Source of the DNA: Streptomyces shenzhenensis
Lineage (GTDB): Bacteria > Actinomycetota > Actinomycetes > Streptomycetales > Streptomycetaceae
NCBI RefSeq assembly: GCF_003688995.1
Contig: NZ_PENI01000041.1
Coordinates: 23,166 to 87,165 of the forward strand
Direction: 5' to 3'
DNA length: 64,000 nt
Shown: positions 57,041-64,000 of the stretch, piece after piece
How the letters are laid out: every line of letters begins with the position of its first letter
Position numbering within the stretch: the first letter of the stretch is position 1
Notes under the pieces: model-generated
What the model saw: the letters and a program-made list of their open reading frames with translations, nothing else
Database searches by the model: none
What the model was told of the DNA's origin: nothing
Program-made: the position numbers and the translations under genes

Positions 57041-57163
57041 GAACGCACGTTAGCGTCCGGTCGACGTCCTTCGAAACGTCGTCCACGTGCTGATACCCGG
57101 CCCGGGCACGGTGTGCTCCGGTCCGTCCGGTCCGGTCGGGAGGCCCGCCTGTGAGACCACAAT

Positions 57164-58051
57164 GTGTCTATGAACGCGTACCGACACCGACTGCCAGGCG
57201 TGCCCGAATGGGGTCGTTGCGGCGTGATGGGCATCGTCAACGTCACTCCGGATTCCTTCTCCGACGGAGGGCTCCGGCTCGATGCCGACCGGGCCGTGGC
57301 GCACGGCCTTGCGCTGGTCGGCCACGGGGCCGACATCGTTGACGTCGGCGGTGAGTCGACCCGTCCGGGGGCCGTGCGGATCACCCGGGAGGAGGAGTTG
57401 AGGCGGGTGCTTCCCGTGGTCCGGGGCCTGGCGGAGGAAGGCGTGCTCGTCAGCGTGGACACCATGCGCGCCGACGTGGCCGAGGCCGCCGTGGGTGCGG
57501 GAGCGCGGATCATCAACGACGTCAGTGGCGGTCGCGCGGATCCCGGCATGGTGAAGGTCGCGGCGCGGACGGGTGTCCCGTACGTCGTCATGCACTGGCG
57601 CGGACAGTCGGCCGGCATGGACGGCCTGGCCACCTACGGGGACATGGTGAGGGAGGTCGTGGGTGAGATGGAACGCCAGATGGAGACCATGATCGCGGGC
57701 GGCATCGATCCCGCGCAGTTGATCGTCGATCCAGGCCTGGGCTTCGCCAAGTCACGTGCGGGCGACTGGGCTCTGCTGGCCGGGCTCGATGCCTGGCACC
57801 ATCTGGGGCACCCTGTCCTGGTCGCGGCCTCACGCAAGCGGTTCCTGGGCACGCTGCCGGCCGACCCTGCCATGGGAGAGCCTTGTCCGCCGCGTGCGGG
57901 GGACGCGGCCACCGCGGCAGTCTCGGCGATCGCCGCCTCTCAGGGTGCCTGGGCCGTCAGGGTGCACAAGGTCCGGGCCACCGCCGACGCGGTTCGTGTC
58001 GAAGCCGCGTTGAGGACAGTCGAGGCGACAGGTTCTCGATCAGTCCGGTAG
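57164..58051 (+). CDS. folP: Dihydropteroate synthase
   Basis: Condenses 6-hydroxymethyl-dihydropterin pyrophosphate with p-aminobenzoate (sulfonamide target). It has 295 residues. MGIVNVTPDSFSDGGLRLDA, VDVGGESTRPGAVRI, INDVSGG and ASRKRFLG are all present. GTG 57164; an ATG 6 bp downstream is an alternative. No folB/folK next to it, so it may be a stand-alone second copy. Divergent from metF: both are folate genes sharing a 123-bp promoter region. Confidence 0.93.
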   Translation: MSMNAYRHRLPGVPEWGRCGVMGIVNVTPDSFSDGGLRLDADRAVAHGLALVGHGADIVDVGGESTRPGAVRITREEELRRVLPVVRGLAEEGVLVSVDTMRADVAEAAVGAGARIINDVSGGRADPGMVKVAARTGVPYVVMHWRGQSAGMDGLATYGDMVREVVGEMERQMETMIAGGIDPAQLIVDPGLGFAKSRAGDWALLAGLDAWHHLGHPVLVAASRKRFLGTLPADPAMGEPCPPRAGDAATAAVSAIAASQGAWAVRVHKVRATADAVRVEAALRTVEATGSRSVR

Positions 58052-58076
58052 GCGGCCCAAGAGACCGCCGCCGAGG

Positions 58077-59489
58077 TCAGCCGGCGGTCTGGTCGTTCTC
58101 GACCGGGTAGGGCACGAAGGTGCTGCTGTTCTGGTCGATGAGCAGCGAACGGCCGAGTGGTGGTGCGGCCCGCTGGGAGCAGTCGAGGCGCTCACAGACG
58201 CGACAGCCCATGCCGATGGGAGTGGCGGCGGATGGATTGGCCAGGTCGAGGCCGTCGGAGTAGACGAGCCGGTGAGCGTGGCGGATCTCGCAGCCGAGGC
58301 CGATGGCGTAGGTCTTGCCGGGTTCGCCCCAGCCGCCACGGTGTCGAGTGACGGCTCGCGCGGTCCACAAATACCGCTGTCCGTCAGGCATTTCGGCAAC
58401 CTGGACGTGGATGCGGCCGGGGGCGGCGAACGCCTCGTAGACGTTCCACAGGGGGCACGTGCCGCCGGCCCGTGAGAAGTGGAAGCCGCTCGCGGACTGG
58501 CGTTTGGACAGGTTGCCGGCACGGTCGACGCGTACGAAGGAGAACGGCACCCCGCGGAGCCTCGGCCGCTGAAGGGTGCTCAACCGATGACAGATGGGCT
58601 CGTAGCCGAGACCGAAGTGATCGGTGAGACGCTCGATGTCGTAGCGCGCTTCCTCGGCCGCCGCATGAAAGGCGGCGTAGGGCAGGATCAGGGCGGCGGC
58701 GAAGTAGTTGGCGACGCCGATACGGGCGAGCGCGTGGGTGGGCGATCCAGGTGGGAAGTCCTCGGTGACCAGCCGGTCGAGGTCCTCGCCGTCTTCGAGC
58801 AGGGCCAGTTGGGTCGCCATGCGGAATGCGCGCTGACCGGGCCGTAGCCGCGAGGACAGGTGAAGGGTGCGGCTTCTGTCGTCGTAACGGTGCAGTCGTG
58901 CGCCGGGCTCGGCGGCCAGGTGAACGCCGTGTGCCTTGGCGAGTCTCGCGGTGAGGACCCCGATCACCTCTCCCGGCCTGACGCCGATCTCACCGGCAAG
59001 GCGTTCGGCTGAGAGGTCGGTGTCGTGGAGGTAGTTCTGGCGGCGGTAGAAGAAGTCGCGGATCTCCTCGTGGGGCGAGGAGGTGGTTCCCCGATCACGG
59101 CCCCGGCCGTCCGCCGCCCCGGCCAGACGCTCGGACAGCTGCTGGTTGCGGCGGCCGAGATCGAGAAGGATCTTGGCGACGCCGGGCAGCCGGGCCGCCA
59201 GGTCACCGAGGTCGGCTGCGGACACCCGGGACTCGGCGATCTCCCCGGCGAGTGCCTCACGGAGATCGGCCAGCAGGCGTGTGGTGTCACGCTCGGAGAA
59301 GAACCCCGGGTCCACGCCGAACGCCTCAGTCAGCCGGAGCAGGACGGGCACGGTGAGCGGGCGGGAGTCGTGCTCCATCTGGTTGAGGTAGCTCGGGGAG
59401 ATGCCGAGCACGCGGGCGAGGTCCGCCTGACTCATTCGGCGCTCCTCGCGCAGCCGCCGTAGCCGCGCACCCGCGTACGTCTTGCTCAC
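58077..59489 (-). CDS. ramB: RamB-like regulator of acetate metabolism
   Basis: XRE-type transcription factor, 470 residues. Helix-turn-helix at residues 8-62 (RRLREERRMSQADLARVLGI, SPSYLNQMEHDSRPLTVPVL). The middle has an IrrE-type domain with NYFAAALILPYAAFHAAAEE, and the C-terminus a DUF2083 region with Cys pairs (CRVCERLDCSQRAAPPLGR). GTG 59489 follows GGAGGAG. Divergent from aceA-aceB, the known targets of RamB in Corynebacterium, so it likely represses the glyoxylate bypass in the absence of acetate or fatty acids. Confidence 0.92.
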   Translation of the reverse strand: MSKTYAGARLRRLREERRMSQADLARVLGISPSYLNQMEHDSRPLTVPVLLRLTEAFGVDPGFFSERDTTRLLADLREALAGEIAESRVSAADLGDLAARLPGVAKILLDLGRRNQQLSERLAGAADGRGRDRGTTSSPHEEIRDFFYRRQNYLHDTDLSAERLAGEIGVRPGEVIGVLTARLAKAHGVHLAAEPGARLHRYDDRSRTLHLSSRLRPGQRAFRMATQLALLEDGEDLDRLVTEDFPPGSPTHALARIGVANYFAAALILPYAAFHAAAEEARYDIERLTDHFGLGYEPICHRLSTLQRPRLRGVPFSFVRVDRAGNLSKRQSASGFHFSRAGGTCPLWNVYEAFAAPGRIHVQVAEMPDGQRYLWTARAVTRHRGGWGEPGKTYAIGLGCEIRHAHRLVYSDGLDLANPSAATPIGMGCRVCERLDCSQRAAPPLGRSLLIDQNSSTFVPYPVENDQTAG

Positions 59490-59555
59490 CGAACCGCTCC
59501 TCCACACCAGGGACCCGATCCAGTCAGCGTAAAGGAACAATCCTCCCTCCGAGTC

Positions 59556-59600
59556 TTCGCAAGATTGGCAAAAACCAACGGGAAGATTCGCAAAGGTTGG
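59556..59600. promoter_or_regulatory. Putative RamB binding sites
   Basis: TTCGCAAGATTGGCA (59556-59570) and TTCGCAAAGGTTGGCA (59587-59602) form direct repeats 31 bp apart in the ramB-aceA interval. Their TTNGCAAA-like core resembles known RamB motifs with TTTGCAAA. The location is near the ramB start, so they may serve autoregulation as well as aceA control. Confidence 0.5.
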
Positions 59601-59858
59601 CACACATCCCCGCTTGATGGCACTCAGTGCCAGTGCCAGACTCGTAGTGCGGCCCGCCGGACCCGGCAGGCACAGCCCGGAACCGGGGCACGATTCCTGC
59701 CCTGACGTCGGAAATCTGGCGGCGGCAGAGATCTGCACCGGCGACATTGCCCAGCTCCACCTCCCAGTGACGGCGGGCATCCCCAGCGATACGACACGCA
59801 GTGCCATCTCTGTTCATCCGGACAGCGGAATTGGCAGCCAGCACAGACTGAGGAAACG

Positions 59859-61151
59859 GTGACAGTCATGTCAGAAGCGAGGACACAGGCAGCCGAGGAA
59901 CTGACGCGCCGCTGGGCCACCGAACCCCGGTGGCAGGGCATCGAACGGACGTACACCGCTGAGGACGTGGTCCGCCTGTCCGGCAGTGTCCGCGAGGAGC
60001 ACACCCTCGCCCGGCGCGGCGCCGAGCGGCTGTGGCGCCAGTTGCACGAGCAGGACTACATCCACGCGCTCGGCGCGCTGACCGGCGGGCAGGCCGTCCA
60101 GCAGGTGAAGGCGGGCCTGCAGGCCATCTACCTGTCCGGCTGGCAGGTCGCCGCCGACGCCAACCAGGCCGGTCACACCTACCCCGACCAGAGCCTCTAC
60201 CCCGCGAACTCTGTTCCCCAGGTGGTCCGCCGGATCAACAACGCGCTGCTGCGCGCCGACCAGATCGCCATCGCCGAGGAAGCCGGTGACACCACTGACT
60301 GGCTCGCCCCGATCGTCGCGGACGCGGAGGCCGGGTTCGGCGGACCGCTGAACGCCTTCGAGCTGACCAAGGCGATGATCGCGGCCGGTGCGGCGGGCAT
60401 CCACTACGAGGACCAGCTGGCCTCGGAGAAGAAGTGCGGCCACCTCGGCGGCAAGGTCCTCGTCCCGACCTCGCAGCACATCCGCACACTCAACGCGGCC
60501 CGTCTCGCCGCCGACATCGACGATGTCCCGACCGTCGTCATCGCCCGCACCGACGCCCTCGCCGCCAACCTCCTCACCACCGACATCGACGAGCGCGACG
60601 CCGAGTTCGTCACCGGTGAGCGCACCGCGGAGGGCTTCTACCGGGTGCGGAACGGCATGGCGCCGGTCATCGCACGCGGCCTGGCCTACGCCCCGTACGC
60701 CGACCTGATCTGGGTGGAGACCGGCACACCGGACCTGGCGCAGGCCCGCGAGTTCGCCGAGGCCGTCCACGCCCGGTACCCGGACCAGCTGCTCGCCTAC
60801 AACTGCTCGCCGTCCTTCAACTGGAAGGCTGCGCTGGACGACGACCAGATCGCCAAGTTCCAGCGGGAACTCGGCGCGATGGGCTACCGCTTCCAGTTCA
60901 TCACCCTGGCCGGGTTCCACTCCCTCAACCACGGCATGTTCGACCTCGCACGCGGCTACGCCGAGCACGGCATGACCGCCTATGTCGACCTCCAGGAGCG
61001 GGAGTTCGCGGCGCAGGCGCACGGCTTCACCGCCGTCAGGCACCAGCGCGAGGTCGGCACCGGCTACTTCGACCTGGTCTCCACCGCCGTCAATCCCACC
61101 TCCTCCACCACGGCCCTGGCCGGGTCCACGGAGGAAGAGCAGTTCCACTAG
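59859..61151 (+). CDS. aceA: Isocitrate lyase
   Basis: Splits isocitrate to glyoxylate and succinate, first enzyme of the glyoxylate bypass. It has 430 residues. Catalytic loop KKCGHLGGK (Cys about residue 190) and substrate site VADAEAGFGGPLNAFELTKA, PSFNWKAALDDDQIAKF. GTG 59859 follows GAGGAAAC; ATG 59868 is an alternative. The first gene of an operon with aceB and hbd. Confidence 0.96.
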   Translation: MTVMSEARTQAAEELTRRWATEPRWQGIERTYTAEDVVRLSGSVREEHTLARRGAERLWRQLHEQDYIHALGALTGGQAVQQVKAGLQAIYLSGWQVAADANQAGHTYPDQSLYPANSVPQVVRRINNALLRADQIAIAEEAGDTTDWLAPIVADAEAGFGGPLNAFELTKAMIAAGAAGIHYEDQLASEKKCGHLGGKVLVPTSQHIRTLNAARLAADIDDVPTVVIARTDALAANLLTTDIDERDAEFVTGERTAEGFYRVRNGMAPVIARGLAYAPYADLIWVETGTPDLAQAREFAEAVHARYPDQLLAYNCSPSFNWKAALDDDQIAKFQRELGAMGYRFQFITLAGFHSLNHGMFDLARGYAEHGMTAYVDLQEREFAAQAHGFTAVRHQREVGTGYFDLVSTAVNPTSSTTALAGSTEEEQFH

Positions 61152-61247
61152 GCCGCCGAGCCGGGCCAGGCGGTCCGGCCGGCCTCGGCCGGCGGAGAGG
61201 GACGAACCGAATCCGCCCTCTCCGCTCCCACCCCTCAGGAGAGCCCG

Positions 61248-62840
61248 ATGGCCATCACTGCACTCACCCAGCAGGTCCGTGTCCTCGCTGCACCCGGGCA
61301 CCGGCACGACGAGATCCTCACCCCGGCCGCTCTGGACTTCGTCGGCCGACTCGTCGCGGAATTCGCGTCGCGTCGACGGGATCTGATGAAGGAACGCCGC
61401 CGACAGGCTCTGCGACTGGCGTCGGGCTCTCCGCTCGACTTCCCCATGGTCACCTCCGCCGTGCGCAACGACCCCGCCTGGCGGGTGGCGTCGCCCGTGC
61501 CCGGCCTGACCGACCGGCGCGTGGAGATCACTGGCCCGCCCGACCGCCGTATGACCGTCAACGCGCTCAACTCCGGAGCCAAGGTGTGGATGGCGGACTT
61601 CGAGGACGCCACCGCGCCCCTGTGGGACAACGTCGTCGGCGGCCAGCTCAACCTGCTCGACGCCATCGAGCGGCGCATCGACTTCACGACGCAGGAGGGC
61701 AAGGAGTACCGGCTCGGCGACCGGCTCGCCACCATCATGGTTCGCCCACGTGGCTGGCACCTGGATGAGGAGCACCTGGCGTACGACGGCTGCCCGGTGC
61801 CCGCCGCGCTCGTCGACTTCGGCCTCTGCTTCTTCCACTGCGCCCAACGGCAGATCGACGCCGGGTACGGCCCGTACTTCTACCTCCCCAAGCTGGAGAA
61901 CCGGTACGAGGCCCGGCTCTGGAACGACGTCTTCCTCCTCGCCCAGGAACTGCTCGGCATCCCGCGCGGCACCGTCCGCGCCACCGTCCTCATCGAGACG
62001 ATCACCGCCGCGTTCGAGATGGAAGAGATCCTCTATGAACTGCGTGAGCACAGCGCGGGGTTGAACGCCGGCCGCTGGGACTACCTGTTCAGCCTGATCA
62101 AGACCTTCGGCCACCGCACCGACTTCCTCCTTCCGGACCGCGCGAAGGTGACGATGACCGCGCCGTTCATGCGGGCGTACACGGAACTCCTCGTGCGCAC
62201 CTGTCACCGGCGTGGTGCCCACGCCATCGGCGGGATGGCCGCCCAGGTCCCCGGCAAGGACCCGGGCGCGAACGAGGCAGCTTTCGCCAAGGTCCGGCTG
62301 GACAAGGAGCGGGAGGCGGAGGACGGTTTCGATGGGTCCTGGGTGGCCCATCCCGCACTCGTCCCCGTCTGCCGCGATGTCTTCGACAACGTCCTCGGCG
62401 AACGCCCGCACCAGCTCGACCGCACTCGCGACGATGTCGAGGTCACCCCAGCCGACCTGCTGTCCGTGCGCCGGATCAGCGGCCCGCCCACCCAGGAAGG
62501 GGTGCGCACCAATATCTCCGTCACGCTGCGGTACTACGCCGCCTGGCTGCACGGCCAGGGCGCGGTCGCGCTCGACGGGCTGATGGAGGACGCGGCGACC
62601 GCCGAGATAGCCCGTGTGCAGATCTGGCAGTGGCTGCGGCACCGGGTGATCCAGCGCGAGACAGTGATGGAGCTGCTCGACGACGAGATCATGGCGCTCG
62701 GCGCCCAGTACCCGTGGGCGCCAGTCAAAGACATCCGCGCTCTCTTCGAACGGACGGCGATGACAGGCGAGTTGCCGCTGTTCTTCACCCCCGACGCCTA
62801 CACCCGCCATCTCGTGCGCAGGCCGGAGGTACAGGCGTGA
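61248..62840 (+). CDS. aceB: Malate synthase A
   Basis: Condenses glyoxylate with acetyl-CoA to malate. It has 530 residues, form A. Signatures: NSGAKVWMADFEDATAPLWD, IMVRPRGWHLDEEHL, VLIETITAAFEMEEILYELR and HAIGGMAAQVPGKD. The ATG follows CAGGAGAGCCCG. Gap of 96 bp after aceA. Stop codon overlaps the hbd start (GTGA). Confidence 0.96.
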   Translation: MAITALTQQVRVLAAPGHRHDEILTPAALDFVGRLVAEFASRRRDLMKERRRQALRLASGSPLDFPMVTSAVRNDPAWRVASPVPGLTDRRVEITGPPDRRMTVNALNSGAKVWMADFEDATAPLWDNVVGGQLNLLDAIERRIDFTTQEGKEYRLGDRLATIMVRPRGWHLDEEHLAYDGCPVPAALVDFGLCFFHCAQRQIDAGYGPYFYLPKLENRYEARLWNDVFLLAQELLGIPRGTVRATVLIETITAAFEMEEILYELREHSAGLNAGRWDYLFSLIKTFGHRTDFLLPDRAKVTMTAPFMRAYTELLVRTCHRRGAHAIGGMAAQVPGKDPGANEAAFAKVRLDKEREAEDGFDGSWVAHPALVPVCRDVFDNVLGERPHQLDRTRDDVEVTPADLLSVRRISGPPTQEGVRTNISVTLRYYAAWLHGQGAVALDGLMEDAATAEIARVQIWQWLRHRVIQRETVMELLDDEIMALGAQYPWAPVKDIRALFERTAMTGELPLFFTPDAYTRHLVRRPEVQA

Positions 62841-63706
62841 GCGCGGTCATCGAACGCGTCGGCGTGGTCGGCGGCGGGCAGATGGGAGCGGGGATCGCCG
62901 AGGTATGCGCGAGGGCCGGGCTGGATACCGTGGTCTGCGAGGTGGACGCGGTCGCCGCCCGCGCCGCCCGAGACCGCGTGGCCGCCTCGCTGGACCGCGC
63001 CGTACGACGGGGCAAGCTGAGCCGCGAGGCTGCCGACGTTGCTTTCGCCCGGCTCGTCTTCACCGGCAACCTGGACGATCTCGCCGACCGGCAGCTCGTC
63101 GTCGAGGCCGTCATCGAGAACCCGGACGCCAAGACCGAGATCTTCGCCGCCCTCGACAAGATCGTCGAGGATCCTGCGGCGGTCCTCGCTACGAACACCT
63201 CCTCCCTGCCCATCATGCGACTCGGCATGGCGACCGCCCGCGCCGACCGGGTGATCGGCCTGCACTTCTTCAACCCCGTGCCGGTGCTGCCGCTGGTCGA
63301 GGTGGTGACCTCGCTCCACACCTCGGCCGACACGACAGCCCTGGTGGAGGACTTCGCGGCCCGCACGCTCGGCAAGACCGTCATCCGCTCCCAGGACCGG
63401 TCGGGCTTCGTCGTCAACGCCCTGCTCATCCCCTACCTCCTCTCCGCCATCCGAATGGCGGAATCCGGCTTCGCCACCGCACGGGACATCGACACGGGGA
63501 TGGAACTCGGCTGCGCCCACCCCATGGGTCCACTCAGACTCGCCGACCTGATCGGCCTGGACACCGTTGCCTTCATCGCCGAGTCGCTCTACGACGAGTT
63601 CCGTGAACCCCTCTACGCACCACCACCGTTGCTCCAGCGGATGGTGCAGGCCGGGCTCCTCGGCCGGAAGACCGGCCGAGGGTTCCACACCTACGACCAA
63701 GGCTGA
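62837..63706 (+). CDS. 3-hydroxybutyryl-CoA dehydrogenase
   Basis: NAD-dependent 3-hydroxyacyl-CoA dehydrogenase, 289 residues. Rossmann motif VGVVGGGQMGAGIAEVCARA, catalytic His in IGLHFFNPVPVLPLVEVV, and GFVVNALLIPYLLSAIRMAE. It would oxidise 3-hydroxybutyryl-CoA from butyrate or PHB degradation, providing acetyl-CoA that the bypass then consumes. GTG 62837 overlaps the aceB stop by 4 bp. Also found in the ethylmalonyl-CoA pathway. Confidence 0.92.
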   Translation: MSAVIERVGVVGGGQMGAGIAEVCARAGLDTVVCEVDAVAARAARDRVAASLDRAVRRGKLSREAADVAFARLVFTGNLDDLADRQLVVEAVIENPDAKTEIFAALDKIVEDPAAVLATNTSSLPIMRLGMATARADRVIGLHFFNPVPVLPLVEVVTSLHTSADTTALVEDFAARTLGKTVIRSQDRSGFVVNALLIPYLLSAIRMAESGFATARDIDTGMELGCAHPMGPLRLADLIGLDTVAFIAESLYDEFREPLYAPPPLLQRMVQAGLLGRKTGRGFHTYDQG

Positions 63707-63837
63707 GGGCCTGTACGACACGGGCTGAAGGGCCCGCACCACCGCGTGAGCGTTCCGCTTGTGGTGTACCCCGCGTCACCTTCCGGATATGGACGACCCT
63801 CTTTCATTCGCGGCGACGCACCGTAGGCTGACCGCAG

Positions 63838-63991
63838 CAGCTGGTTCACCCCGCCCGCCAGGCGGGGTGTCGTAAGAGGGAACCCGGTGGGAATCCGGGA
63901 CTGCCCCGCAGCGGTGAACGGGAACGACCGCCGTCTTACGCACTGGGCCCACGAACAGGGCCTGGGAAGCGACGGCCAGTAGGTGTCCTCC
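63838..63991 (+). ncRNA. Cobalamin (B12) riboswitch
   Basis: The conserved core GGGAACCCGGTGGGAATCCG followed by GGACTGCCCCGCAGCGGTGA agrees with the B12 element. A preceding GC stem (CCCCGCC-loop-GGCGGGG) and the later AAGCGACGGCCAGTAGG (B12-box-like) complete the fold. The regulated gene lies beyond the right edge. Coenzyme B12 binding would shut it off. Confidence 0.88.
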
Positions 63992-64000
63992 TCCGGGAGA

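Noticed and set aside
59871..62810. A 979-codon open frame opposite aceA-aceB
   Set aside because: Gly/Val/Glu-rich with no motif; it mirrors the coding sequence of two clear enzymes.

Overview
The window is high-GC actinobacterial DNA, almost certainly a Streptomyces chromosome. The pointers are GTG/TTG starts, DUF317 and SPW-repeat proteins, a type I-E CRISPR-Cas set with Streptomyces-style GC-rich repeats, a Fur/Nur-type nickel regulon with sodF, an hsp18-like gene with a RheA-type operator, and a RamB-aceA-aceB locus. Gene names are inferred from motifs in the translated sequence. No database search was possible.

Layout. 0-3.8 kb: a patatin-like lipase, an SPW-repeat membrane protein, a DUF2180 protein and a MarR repressor, linked by three copies of one inverted-repeat operator. 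3.9-12.6 kb: a decayed mobile region (DUF2397 remnant, IS110 scar, TraG stub, frameshifted XF1762-like gene) followed by a same-strand accessory gene train (four unknown genes, a PAPS-reductase-like ATP pyrophosphatase, a cytosine-5 DNA methyltransferase, a DnaB N-domain protein, a DUF317 protein). 12.6-27.1 kb: a complete type I-E CRISPR-Cas locus on the minus strand. A 21-repeat array lies beyond cas2 and a second array starts divergently beside cas3. The second array was broken inside its fourth repeat by two adjoining elements with inverted ends (23743-26938), which left two repeats stranded downstream. 27.1-33.2 kb: an integrase fragment, then a stress island (two DUF2267 proteins, Hsp20, a RheA-type regulator, a HATPase, a MerR regulator), a dead JmjC/cupin gene and an acetyltransferase.

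33.2-46.8 kb is a metal-homeostasis region: an oligopeptide/nickel-type binding protein, a fused double permease and an MFS exporter with no ATPase gene, then sodF, a Fur-family regulator, a NiCoT nickel permease, a CGNR zinc-finger protein, a decayed second Fur gene, and an operon of extra tsaD, an acetyltransferase and alaS. Four sites of the Nur type (TGC-N9-GCA) lie in front of sodF, the Fur gene, the nickel permease and tsaD, so the tsaD-GNAT-alaS operon may belong to a nickel-responsive regulon. This is the most interesting observation in the window.

46.9-56.1 kb holds decayed IS5-type transposases, a giant CtpI-like P-type ATPase whose N-terminal half looks like a catalytically dead duplicate of its C-terminal half, and DUF317 and nuclease-like fragments. 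56.1-64 kb is core-type metabolism: divergent metF and folP copies, then ramB divergent from aceA-aceB-hbd (glyoxylate bypass plus 3-hydroxyacyl-CoA dehydrogenase). A cobalamin riboswitch at the right edge controls a gene outside the window.
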